Assembly (NCBI GenBank): GCA_947177675.1
Contig: CAMWVK010000068.1
Coordinates: 1-7,302 of the forward strand
Origin: an uncultured Mucispirillum sp.
Lineage (GTDB): Bacteria > Chrysiogenota > Deferribacteres > Deferribacterales > Mucispirillaceae
Direction of reading: 5' to 3'
DNA length: 7,302 bases
The notes below the pieces were generated by a model. It was not told where the DNA came from. It was given only the letters and a program-made list of their open reading frames with translations, and made no database searches. Positions 1 through 7,302 of this stretch are shown here, in pieces. The position numbers were made by a program, and so were the translations under genes. Numbering within the stretch: position 1 is the stretch's first letter; the number at the start of each line of letters is the position of its first letter.

Positions 1-157
1 TTTTATGATTATTCTTTTTACAAAATTGTAAAATAAAACTATATGTTTTACAATTTTTACCAAAGATTTTTATTAAATCTCTTATTTTTACATTAAAAAA
101 TTATGGCATAGTTTTTGATTATGATAAATACGAAGGAATAAATATTAGGAGTGTTAA
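1..157 (+). promoter_or_regulatory. AT-rich leader of gltB with candidate promoter and repeated TTTTACAA elements
   Basis: This non-coding stretch precedes gltB and should carry the operon promoter. The best sigma70-like pair I can find is TTTACA at 17-22 and TATATG at 40-45, 17 bases apart (5/6 and 4/6 consensus matches). A second, weaker pair is TTTACA at 47-52 with TATTAA at 71-76, 18 bases apart. TATGAT at 120-125 resembles a -10 box but has no -35 at a proper distance. The octamer TTTTACAA occurs at 16-23 and 46-53, and its reverse complement TTGTAAAA at 26-33; related TTTTTAC runs lie at 54-60 and 85-91. The elements overlap the candidate -35 boxes, so they may be an operator, but in DNA this AT-rich chance matches are common. 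No upstream gene end is visible. The assignment of exact promoter boxes is inference. Confidence 0.35.
16..53. repeat. Three-arm TTTTACAA / TTGTAAAA repeat cluster
   Basis: Three exact 8-base arms are present: TTTTACAA at 16-23, its reverse complement TTGTAAAA at 26-33, and TTTTACAA again at 46-53. Arms one and two form a dyad with a 2-base centre. Arms two and three form a second dyad with a 12-base spacer. Arms one and three are direct repeats whose starts are 30 bases apart, about three helical turns. The pattern is directly visible; a role as transcription-factor binding site is inference. The spacing does not match the TnrA/GlnR consensus (TGTNA-N7-TNACA), so I do not assign a regulator. 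Confidence 0.45.
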
Positions 158-3100
158 ATGTATCCTGAAAACATTGGGCTTTATAACAGCCAATATGAAA
201 AAGATGCCTGTGGTGTAGGGCTTATTGCAGATTTAAAAAATATACCAACACACCAGACAGTAGAAAATGGTATTACAATTTTGAAAAACTTAATGCACAG
301 AGGTGCAACAGGTGGTGACCCAGAAACTGGTGATGGTGCTGGTATCCTTGTTTCTATCCCAGATGAATTTTTTAGAAAAGTAGTAGAAGAAAAACTGCCT
401 GAATATGGCAAATATGGTGTTGCCGTTATTTTTGGCGGTGAAAATAATGAAGATGATATTGAAAAAATCTTAGTAGAAAAATGTGGAGAAGTAATCTGCT
501 GGCGTAATGTTCCTGTTGATATTAATGCAGTAGGTAAAGCAGCAAGGGCAACATGTCCTAAAATCAGGCAGATATTTATTAAAAGTAAATATGATAATCA
601 GGCTCAATTTGAAAGAAAGCTTTTCATAGCAAGAAGATTAATAGAGATAAAACTTTCAAATGTATATATACCAAGTATGTCATCAAAAAGCATTGTATAT
701 AAAGGGCTTTTTATAGCAACTCAGGTAGAAAACTTTTATCAGGATTTAAAAGATACTGCATTTAAATCACCTATTGCATTAGTTCACCAAAGATACAGCA
801 CAAATACATTTCCAACATGGGAACTTGCTCACCCATTTAGATATATTGCTCATAATGGTGAAATAAATACATTAAAAGGTAATTTAAATAACCTTGCTGG
901 CAGAGAGCAGCAGTTTTCATCTGAACTTTTAAGTGAAGATTTAAAAGAGATACTGCCATTAATTAAAGAAGGTCAAAGTGATTCTGCATCTCTTGATAAT
1001 ATATTTGAGCTGCTTGTTGCAAGTGGCAGAGATTTATGCCATGCAATGCTTATGCTTATACCGCAGGCATGGGGTCCAAAATATCACATGGGTAAAGATG
1101 TAAGAGCATTTTTTGAATATCATTCAGCATTAATGGAACCGTGGGACGGTCCTGCTGCTGTTGCCTTTTCAGATGGTGTTAATGCTGGAGCAATACTTGA
1201 CAGGAACGGCTTACGGCCTGCAAGATATACAGTTACCACAGATAATGTATTAGTGCTTGCTTCAGAAACTGGAGTTCTTGATATTCCTGCAGATAAAGTG
1301 CTGAAAAAAGGAAGACTTCGTCCTGGTGAAATTATATACTGTGATTTAGAAAACCATAGAATTATATCTGATGCAGCTGTAAAAAAGACTGCTGCCAGAA
1401 AACTGCCATATAGAAGATGGATAAATGAAAACAGAATATATGTTCATGGGCTTTTTGAATCACTCTCCCCTGCTGAGCCATCAAGAAATATTATAAAAAA
1501 ACAAAAACTCTTTGGATATACTAAAGAAGATTTTGATTTTATCATCAAACCAATGGCTGAAAAAGGTGCAGAACCTGTTGGCTCAATGGGAAATGATGCT
1601 GCTTTGGCAGTATTAAGTGAAAAACCACAGCTTTTATTTAACTATTTTAAACAGCTCTTTGCTCAGGTTACTAACCCGCCAATAGACTCAATAAGAGAAG
1701 ATTTAGTTATGAGTCTTATTACATTCATAGGCAATAAAGGCAATATATTAGAAGATGGTGCATACCATGCAAGAGTAATTGAACTTCCAAGACCTGTTAT
1801 TACAAATGATGAGCTTAAAAGGCTTAGAAGTATTAGAGAAGAAGGCTTTAAGTCTGCAATTATAAATATATCATTTAAAAATGATTTAGAACAGTCATTA
1901 AAAAATATTGCAGAAATTGCAGTTGCAAAAGTAAAAGAAGGCTGCCCTGTTTTAATACTCAGTGATAAAAATATTGAAGATGGATATACTCCAATACCTT
2001 CTCTGCTTGCTGTAACAGCAGTTAATAAAGCATTATCAAAAGCAGGAATACGCCCAGAATCTGCAGTTATTTTAGAAACTGGTGAAGCAAGAGAAATTAT
2101 GCACTTTGCACTGCTTTTAGGTTATGGAGCAACCGCCATATGCCCATATCTTGCACTTGAAAGTATATCTGCCCTTGTTGATGATAATGAAATAAAAGCA
2201 GATAAAGTAAAAGCTACAGAAAACTATGTTAAAGCAGTAGATAAAGGGCTTTTAAAAGTAATGAGTAAAATGGGTATTTCCACATTAAGAAGTTACAGAA
2301 GCGGTCAGCTTTTTGAAGCAGTTGGCTTAAACAATGATATAATAAAAGAATACTTTACAGGCACAGCAAGTCGCATTAATGGTGTAGGCTTAAAAGAAAT
2401 AGAAAATGAAGCATTGATGAGAAAAAAAGCAGCTGATGAACATAATAGTGATATGCTTTCTTCTGGTGGACAGTATCATTACAGAAAAGATGGCGAAAAC
2501 CATTTATGGACACCAGAAAGTATGACATTATTCAGGCAGGCTGTTCAAAATAATAATAAAGAAAAATATAAAGCTTATGCAAAACTTATTAATGAGCAGT
2601 CAAAACATTTATGCACATTAAGGGGGCTTTTTGAATTTGCAACAGCAGTGCCTGTTCCTTTGGAAGAAGTTGAAAGTGCTGCATCAATTGTGAAAAGATT
2701 TGTAACTGGTGCTATGTCACTTGGCTCTATCAGCCCGGAAGCTCATGAAACAATAGCTATTGCTATGAATAAGTTAGGCGGTATGAGTAACTGTGGTGAA
2801 GGTGGTGAAGACCCAGAAAGGAATAAACCTAATGAAAAAGGAGAAATTAGAAGCAGTGCCATAAGACAAATCGCAAGTGGCAGATTTGGTGTAACAATAG
2901 AATACTTAACTAATGCAAAAGAATTACAGATAAAAATGGCACAAGGAGCAAAGCCTGGTGAAGGTGGACAGCTTCCAGGTCATAAAGTAGATGCCTTTAT
3001 TGCAAAATTAAGACATTCTATGCCAAATGTAAGCTTAATTTCTCCCCCACCACACCATGATATATATTCTATTGAGGATTTAGCTCAGCTTATATATGAT

Positions 3101-4570
3101 TTGCGTAACTCTAACCCAGAAGCAAGAATATCTGTAAAACTTGTTTCAGAAGCAGGTGTTGGAACAGTTGCAGCAGGTGTTGCAAAAGCTCATTCTGATG
3201 TAATATTAATAAGCGGACATGATGGTGGAACTGGTGCTTCTCCATTAACAAGTATTAAGCATGCAGGGCTTCCTTGGGAATTAGGGCTTGCAGAAGCACA
3301 GCAGACTCTTGTTTTAAACAAACTTCGCGGCAGAGTAAGACTGCAGACTGATGGCCAGTTAAAAACAGGCAGAGATGTTATTATTGCTGCTCTTTTAGGT
3401 GCAGAAGAATTTGGATTTGCAACAACAGTTCTTGCAAGTTTAGGATGTGTAATGATGAGACAGTGCCACTCAAATACATGCCCTGTTGGTATTGCTACTC
3501 AAGATAAAGAGTTAAGGAAAAAATTTACAGGCAGACCAGAATATGTGGAAAACTTCCTTATGTTTATAGCAGAAGAAGTTAGGCAGTATTTAGCTGCTCT
3601 TGGACTTAGAACTCTTGATGAAGCTGTTGGCAGAAGTGATTTATTGCAGGTTAATAAAGCAATAGAATTTTATAAAACTAAAAATCTTGATTTTTCAAAA
3701 ATATTACAGACTGTAAGCGGTAAAGAGATAAAATACAGCGGAAATTCTAGTTATGAACTTGAAAATTATGATAGAGAATATCTGCTTGCTCCATTTAAAG
3801 AAAGTATAGAAACAGGTAAAGCAAAAACTATTGATTTAGAAATAAAAAATATTAATAGAACTGTTGGAACAGAACTTTCTCACAATGTTGCTAAAAAATA
3901 TGGCTTAAAAGGTCTAGATGATGGCACTATAACAGTAAACTTTAAAGGCTGTGCAGGGCAGAGTTTTGGTGCATTTTTAGCTCATGGTATCACATTTAAT
4001 TTAGAGGGTGAAGCAAACGACTTTGTTGGAAAAGGCATTTCTGGTGGTAAAATCATTGTAAAACCATCAAAAGATGCAGCATTTAAAGCATCAGAAAATG
4101 TGGTAGCTGGTAATGTTATTGGATATGGCGGCACAAGCGGTAAAATATTCTTAAATGGTCAGGCTGGTGAAAGGTTTGCAATTAGAAACAGCGGATTTAT
4201 ATCAGTTGTAGAAGGTATTGGCGACCATGGATGTGAATATATGACAGGGGGCAGAGTTGTAATACTTGGAAATACTGGTGTTAATTTTGCAGCAGGTATG
4301 ACTGGTGGTATTGCTTATGTTCTTGATATGAGTAACGATTTTGACTTACGCTGCAACACAAGCTCTGTTGATTTAGAAAATATTGAGCCAAAAAGTAATG
4401 ATGAAAAAGAACTTTTATCACTGCTGAATGAACATATTAAATATACAGACAGTCAGAAAGCAAAAGAAATAACTGCAGACTGGGAAAATTATAGAGATAT
4501 GTTTGTTAAAGTATTTCCTGTTGATTATAAAAAAGCATTACAGGCAATGAAAGAAAATAGCAGCAACTAA
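158..4570 (+). CDS. gltB: Glutamate synthase (NAD(P)H), large (alpha) subunit
   Basis: The large subunit of cytoplasmic glutamate synthase hydrolyses glutamine and passes the ammonia through an internal tunnel to 2-oxoglutarate, making two glutamates with electrons supplied by GltD. Domains are in the usual order. The class-II N-terminal-nucleophile amidotransferase spans residues 18 to about 420; the expected catalytic Cys is C18 after a 17-residue propeptide, followed by HRGATGG (47-53), GDGAGI (58-63) and HNGEIN (232-237). The central domain is about 452-730. The FMN-binding synthase barrel is about 800-1190, with NCGEGGED (878-885), GEGGQLPG (934-941) and SGHDGGTG (1019-1026). The 3Fe-4S motif C-x5-C-x4-C is C1097, C1103 and C1108. 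The C-terminal GXGXG beta-helix follows (about 1215-1415, with GCAGQSFGAF from 1264). At 1470 residues it is full length for the family. The start is secure: TAA at 155-157 is in frame directly upstream, and AGGAG at 147-151 sits 6 bases before the ATG. The presence of gltD 19 bases downstream argues for the NAD(P)H type rather than the single-subunit ferredoxin type. Confidence 0.97.
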   Translation: MYPENIGLYNSQYEKDACGVGLIADLKNIPTHQTVENGITILKNLMHRGATGGDPETGDGAGILVSIPDEFFRKVVEEKLPEYGKYGVAVIFGGENNEDDIEKILVEKCGEVICWRNVPVDINAVGKAARATCPKIRQIFIKSKYDNQAQFERKLFIARRLIEIKLSNVYIPSMSSKSIVYKGLFIATQVENFYQDLKDTAFKSPIALVHQRYSTNTFPTWELAHPFRYIAHNGEINTLKGNLNNLAGREQQFSSELLSEDLKEILPLIKEGQSDSASLDNIFELLVASGRDLCHAMLMLIPQAWGPKYHMGKDVRAFFEYHSALMEPWDGPAAVAFSDGVNAGAILDRNGLRPARYTVTTDNVLVLASETGVLDIPADKVLKKGRLRPGEIIYCDLENHRIISDAAVKKTAARKLPYRRWINENRIYVHGLFESLSPAEPSRNIIKKQKLFGYTKEDFDFIIKPMAEKGAEPVGSMGNDAALAVLSEKPQLLFNYFKQLFAQVTNPPIDSIREDLVMSLITFIGNKGNILEDGAYHARVIELPRPVITNDELKRLRSIREEGFKSAIINISFKNDLEQSLKNIAEIAVAKVKEGCPVLILSDKNIEDGYTPIPSLLAVTAVNKALSKAGIRPESAVILETGEAREIMHFALLLGYGATAICPYLALESISALVDDNEIKADKVKATENYVKAVDKGLLKVMSKMGISTLRSYRSGQLFEAVGLNNDIIKEYFTGTASRINGVGLKEIENEALMRKKAADEHNSDMLSSGGQYHYRKDGENHLWTPESMTLFRQAVQNNNKEKYKAYAKLINEQSKHLCTLRGLFEFATAVPVPLEEVESAASIVKRFVTGAMSLGSISPEAHETIAIAMNKLGGMSNCGEGGEDPERNKPNEKGEIRSSAIRQIASGRFGVTIEYLTNAKELQIKMAQGAKPGEGGQLPGHKVDAFIAKLRHSMPNVSLISPPPHHDIYSIEDLAQLIYDLRNSNPEARISVKLVSEAGVGTVAAGVAKAHSDVILISGHDGGTGASPLTSIKHAGLPWELGLAEAQQTLVLNKLRGRVRLQTDGQLKTGRDVIIAALLGAEEFGFATTVLASLGCVMMRQCHSNTCPVGIATQDKELRKKFTGRPEYVENFLMFIAEEVRQYLAALGLRTLDEAVGRSDLLQVNKAIEFYKTKNLDFSKILQTVSGKEIKYSGNSSYELENYDREYLLAPFKESIETGKAKTIDLEIKNINRTVGTELSHNVAKKYGLKGLDDGTITVNFKGCAGQSFGAFLAHGITFNLEGEANDFVGKGISGGKIIVKPSKDAAFKASENVVAGNVIGYGGTSGKIFLNGQAGERFAIRNSGFISVVEGIGDHGCEYMTGGRVVILGNTGVNFAAGMTGGIAYVLDMSNDFDLRCNTSSVDLENIEPKSNDEKELLSLLNEHIKYTDSQKAKEITADWENYRDMFVKVFPVDYKKALQAMKENSSN

Positions 4571-4589
4571 TTTTTGAGGATATGAAATT

Positions 4590-5981
4590 ATGAAAACTAT
4601 ACCAAGAATACAAAATATATACAGACCAGAAGCTACTCGTGTAGAAGATTATAATGAAGTAGAAAGAAAATTTAATACAGAAGAATTAACTATGCAGGCT
4701 TCAAGATGTATGGACTGCGGTATACCATTCTGCCACGGTCTTGGCTGCCCATTAGGCAATGTAATACCTGAAATGAATGAAGCTGCAAGAAATTTAAACT
4801 GGAAAAGAGCTTGGGAAATATTAAGCGAAACAAGTAATATGCCTGAATTTACAAGCAGAGTATGCCCTGCCCTTTGTGAAAATGCCTGCACTAAAAATAT
4901 TGAAAATGTGCCTGTTATGATTAGGCAGCTTGAAAAAGCAGTTATTGAAAATGCTTTTGAAAATGGATATGTAAAGCAAATTGTGCCGAAGAGCAAAAGC
5001 GGTAAAAGTGTTGCTGTAGCAGGTGCTGGACCTGCAGGACTTTATATGGCTTTTGAGCTTTATAAAAAAGGACACAGCGTTACAGTTTATGAAAAAAGAA
5101 AATATGCAGGCGGACTATTAAGATACGGGATACCTGATTTCAAACTTGAAAAACATATTATAGAAAGACGCATTGATATTTTGAAAGCATCTGGAATAGA
5201 TTTCCAGTTTAATACAGAAATAGGCAAGGATATTTCTGCTGAATATTTAAATAAAAAATATGATGCAACAGTGCTTGCAATAGGCACACCTGTGCCTAGA
5301 GATTTACAAATCAAAGGCAGAGAATTAAAAAATATCCACTTTGCATTAGAGTTTTTATCTGGTCAGAATATGTTTACAGGCAGAGAAGTAAGCAAACTGC
5401 CTATTGATGTAAAAAACAAAGAAGTTGTTATTATTGGAGGCGGTGATACAGGAAGTGACTGTTTAGGCACATCTATCAGACAGAAAGCAGCCAATATTAC
5501 TCAAATAGAGATTATGCCAGAGCCGCCCAAAGAACGCTCTGCCTCAACACCTTGGCCAGACTGGCCTTATGAGCTTAAAACATCATCAAGCCATAAAGAA
5601 GGCGGCACAAGGCTTTGGGCAAAAGTTGTAAAAGAGTTTCACGGAAAAAATGGTGCAGTTACAAGTATTGATATAGTTGATGCTGCATGGGAATTTTCTC
5701 CAGAGGGCAAGCCTTTATCTTTTAAAGAAGTAGAAGGCTCTCTTACTAATGTTAAAGCAGATTATGTATTTATCGCTATGGGTTTTTTAGGTGTAGATAG
5801 TAACTCATTTATTAAAGATTTACATTTAGAAGCTGATAAAAGAGGCAGAGTTGAAGGAAAATTATCACAAGGTATTTTTACATGCGGAGATATGAAAACT
5901 GGCCAGTCACTTGTTGTAAGAGCAATGGCTGATGCGAAAGAAACAGCAAAAGAAGTTGATAATTATTTGAAAGGACTTTAA
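4590..5981 (+). CDS. gltD: Glutamate synthase (NAD(P)H), small (beta) subunit
   Basis: This subunit oxidises NAD(P)H on FAD and sends electrons through 4Fe-4S clusters to the FMN of GltB. The N-terminal adrenodoxin-like iron-sulfur domain (about 1-120) carries cysteines C40, C43, C48, C53 and then C92, C96, C100, consistent with two 4Fe-4S clusters. The FAD Rossmann motif is GAGPAG at 145-150. The second dinucleotide fold, for NAD(P)H, has GGGDTG at 283-288. The C-terminal flavin-binding signature is [22 protein letters not shown]...PWPDWP stretch after the second fold places it with the glutamate-synthase branch of this flavoprotein family rather than with dihydropyrimidine dehydrogenase or NfnB-like relatives. 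The choice between NADPH and NADH cannot be made by eye. At 463 residues it is near normal length. The start is fixed by an in-frame TGA at 4575-4577 and by GAGGA at 4576-4580, 9 bases before the ATG. It lies 19 bases after gltB and 2 bases before dapL, so one operon is likely. Confidence 0.96.
   Translation: MKTIPRIQNIYRPEATRVEDYNEVERKFNTEELTMQASRCMDCGIPFCHGLGCPLGNVIPEMNEAARNLNWKRAWEILSETSNMPEFTSRVCPALCENACTKNIENVPVMIRQLEKAVIENAFENGYVKQIVPKSKSGKSVAVAGAGPAGLYMAFELYKKGHSVTVYEKRKYAGGLLRYGIPDFKLEKHIIERRIDILKASGIDFQFNTEIGKDISAEYLNKKYDATVLAIGTPVPRDLQIKGRELKNIHFALEFLSGQNMFTGREVSKLPIDVKNKEVVIIGGGDTGSDCLGTSIRQKAANITQIEIMPEPPKERSASTPWPDWPYELKTSSSHKEGGTRLWAKVVKEFHGKNGAVTSIDIVDAAWEFSPEGKPLSFKEVEGSLTNVKADYVFIAMGFLGVDSNSFIKDLHLEADKRGRVEGKLSQGIFTCGDMKTGQSLVVRAMADAKETAKEVDNYLKGL
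5969..5975 (+). promoter_or_regulatory. Ribosome-binding site of dapL inside the end of gltD
   Basis: GAAAGGA lies within the last codons of gltD, with its AAGGA core at 5971-5975, 8 bases before the dapL ATG. The gltD stop (TAA, 5979-5981) falls between this site and the start, so a ribosome finishing gltD ends on top of the dapL initiation region. That geometry suggests translational coupling, which is inference. It also supports the dapL start at 5984. Confidence 0.7.
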
Positions 5982-5983
5982 AA

Positions 5984-7216
5984 ATGGCAAAAATTAACTC
6001 TAATTATTTACTGCTTCCTAACAGCTATCTTTTTGCAGAAATTGCAAAAAAAATAAAAGCATATCAAGAAGCTAATCCAAAAGCAGATATTATTAGAATG
6101 GGGATTGGGGATGTTACCCGCCCCCTTACTAATGCTGTAGTAAAGGCTATGGAAAAAGCAGCAAAAGAAATGGCTGAAAACTCTACTTTCAGAGGTTATG
6201 GACCTGAACAGGGGTATGATTTTTTAATTAATGCAGTAATTAATGGAGAATATAAATCAAGAAATATTGATATATCACCAGATGAAATATTTATAAGTGA
6301 TGGTTCAAAAAGTGATGCAGCTAATATTCAAGAAATATTTGATATTAATTCTACTGTTGCAATTGCTGACCCAGTTTATCCTGTATATCTTGACAGTAAT
6401 GTTATGGCTGGCAGAAGCGGCAGGTTAAATGATAAAGGATACTTTGAAAAAATTATTTATATGCCCTCACATAAAGAAAATAACTTTAAGCCATCATTTC
6501 CAGATAAATATGCAGATTTAATATATATATGCTCTCCTAATAACCCAACAGGTGCAGCATTAACAAAGGAAGAGCTTAAAGCATGGGTAGATTATGCTCT
6601 GGAAAATAATTCTATTATTTTATACGACAGTGCATACAGTGCATATATTCAGGAAGAAGATATATGCGGCTCTATTTATGAAATACCTGATGCAAAAAAA
6701 GTGGCAGTAGAATTTAAATCATTTTCAAAAACAGCTGGGTTTACAGGCATAAGGTGTGCTTTTACAGTTGTGCCTAAAGAATTGTATGCTTTTGATAATA
6801 TGGGTAATAAAGCTGCACTGAATAAGCTGTGGAACAGAAGGCAGACTACTAAATTTAACGGTGTATCTTATGTTACACAAAGAGCAGCCGAAGCAGTATA
6901 TTCTAAAGAAGGTATGAAAGAAACAAAAGAAGTTATTAAATACTATATGAATAATGCTAAAATAATTTTAGATGGGCTGAAAAGAGCAGGATTTGAAGCT
7001 TATGGTGGTATAAACGCTCCATATATTTGGTGGAAAATACCTGATGGAATTAAATCATTTGATTTTCTTGATATTTTACTTGAAAAATATCAAATAGCAG
7101 GCACTCCGGGTTCTGGCTTTGGACCATGCGGCGAAGGTTATTTTAGATTAACAGCATTTGGCAGCCAAGAAAAAACTAAGGAAGCAATGCAGCGAATATC
7201 ACAGGGCAGCTTCTAG
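5984..7216 (+). CDS. dapL: LL-diaminopimelate aminotransferase
   Basis: This PLP-dependent fold-type I (class I/II) aminotransferase converts tetrahydrodipicolinate plus glutamate to LL-diaminopimelate plus 2-oxoglutarate in one step, replacing the DapD-DapC-DapE succinylase route to lysine and cell-wall diaminopimelate. Family signatures are the opening [30 protein letters not shown] (39-48), [13 protein letters not shown] (from 69, with Y72) and SDGSKSD (105-111, with K109). Others are SPNNPTG (184-190, N187 toward the PLP ring), YDSAY (214-218, D215 and Y218) and [12 protein letters not shown] with the Schiff-base lysine K249. R388 in YFRLTAFG should bind the substrate carboxylate. At 410 residues it has the usual length. 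The [11 protein letters not shown] and SDGSKSD blocks separate it from aspartate or aromatic aminotransferases, although DapL enzymes can have some side activity. Sequence style matches the bacterial/plant/Chlamydia DapL group more than the archaeal one; that subgroup call is by eye. It begins 2 bases after gltD, with a ribosome-binding site inside gltD, and ends in TAG ahead of a hairpin terminator. Confidence 0.94.
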   Translation: MAKINSNYLLLPNSYLFAEIAKKIKAYQEANPKADIIRMGIGDVTRPLTNAVVKAMEKAAKEMAENSTFRGYGPEQGYDFLINAVINGEYKSRNIDISPDEIFISDGSKSDAANIQEIFDINSTVAIADPVYPVYLDSNVMAGRSGRLNDKGYFEKIIYMPSHKENNFKPSFPDKYADLIYICSPNNPTGAALTKEELKAWVDYALENNSIILYDSAYSAYIQEEDICGSIYEIPDAKKVAVEFKSFSKTAGFTGIRCAFTVVPKELYAFDNMGNKAALNKLWNRRQTTKFNGVSYVTQRAAEAVYSKEGMKETKEVIKYYMNNAKIILDGLKRAGFEAYGGINAPYIWWKIPDGIKSFDFLDILLEKYQIAGTPGSGFGPCGEGYFRLTAFGSQEKTKEAMQRISQGSF

Positions 7217-7237
7217 TTAGTTTATTCCTTCACACTT

Positions 7238-7265
7238 CCCCCTGAATATTTCAGGGGGTTTGCTA
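7238..7265 (+). terminator. Intrinsic (rho-independent) terminator after dapL
   Basis: A perfect 9-base-pair stem is formed by CCCCCTGAA at 7238-7246 and TTCAGGGGG at 7250-7258, with the 3-base loop TAT between. It is followed by TTTGCTAT, a short and interrupted T tract. It begins 21 bases after the dapL stop, as expected for the end of the operon. On the other strand no T tract follows the hairpin, so it should act mainly on + strand transcripts. The imperfect T tract may make termination incomplete. Confidence 0.8.
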
Positions 7266-7302
7266 TAAATCTACTTTATTGTTCTATTTTTCAATTTTTG
7301 CA

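Noticed and set aside
16..33. Leader inverted repeat as a terminator of an upstream gene
   Set aside because: The stem is almost entirely A-T with a 2-base centre, too weak and too tight for an intrinsic terminator, and no upstream coding end is visible in the window.
26..53. Leader dyad as a TnrA/GlnR nitrogen-regulator site
   Set aside because: The consensus TGTNA-N7-TNACA requires a 17-base site; here the inverted arms are separated by 12 bases, so the spacing does not fit.
1..157. Riboswitch (lysine or glutamine type) in the gltB leader
   Set aside because: The leader is short and very AT-rich, with no GC-containing helices or conserved junction motifs of those classes and no terminator or anti-terminator pair before the start codon.
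181..411. Open frame of 76 codons on the - strand inside gltB
   Set aside because: It lies antisense to the well-conserved amidotransferase domain, shows no recognisable domain, and its composition is that of a shadow frame.
4582..4593. Four-codon minigene (ATG AAA TTA TGA) whose stop overlaps the gltD start
   Set aside because: Its ATG is only 1 base after the GAGGA site, too close for efficient initiation, while the gltD ATG at 4590 has proper 9-base spacing and gives the conserved N-terminus.
4649..5314. Three minus-strand open frames (4649-4996, 4821-5075, 5087-5314) inside gltD
   Set aside because: Two of them overlap each other, and all lie antisense to conserved iron-sulfur and FAD-domain sequence of gltD. 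They have no plausible domain content and are best explained as shadows.

Overview
The window holds one compact three-gene cluster on the + strand, gltB - gltD - dapL, with a short AT-rich leader (1-157) and a hairpin terminator at the right end (about 7238-7265). I found no convincing gene on the - strand, and no RNA gene, mobile element, phage remnant or CRISPR array. The minus-strand reading frames lie inside gltB and gltD and look like shadows.

Organism: the DNA is AT-rich (by eye about one third G+C). Codons prefer A/T at the third position and arginine is mostly AGA. Ribosome-binding sites are AGGAG-like, so this is a bacterium. The two-subunit pyridine-nucleotide-type glutamate synthase, together with an LL-diaminopimelate aminotransferase of the bacterial/plant/Chlamydia kind, fits several low-GC lineages outside the Bacillota. 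A host-associated Deferribacterota such as Mucispirillum is my tentative lead; a spirochaete or a non-photosynthetic cyanobacterial relative is possible. This taxonomic guess is inference and is not proved by the window.

Layout: 1-157 is a non-coding leader with a cluster of TTTTACAA-like elements in direct and inverted orientation, probably holding the promoter and perhaps an operator. 158-4570 is gltB, the large glutamate synthase subunit with N-terminal-nucleophile amidotransferase, FMN/3Fe-4S synthase barrel and C-terminal beta-helix domain. 4590-5981 is gltD, the small FAD/4Fe-4S subunit that takes electrons from NAD(P)H. 5984-7216 is dapL, a PLP enzyme. Gaps between genes are 19 and 2 bases, so one transcript is likely, ending at the hairpin after dapL.

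How the genes work together: GltB and GltD form glutamate synthase (glutamine + 2-oxoglutarate + NAD(P)H to two glutamates). DapL uses glutamate to aminate tetrahydrodipicolinate to LL-diaminopimelate and returns 2-oxoglutarate, the acceptor substrate of GltBD. The cluster therefore couples ammonia assimilation to lysine and peptidoglycan precursor synthesis. All three proteins look full length with their catalytic residues intact. I see core metabolism here, not a new defence, mobile or secretion system. The points worth a second look are the gene pairing and the repeated elements in the leader.
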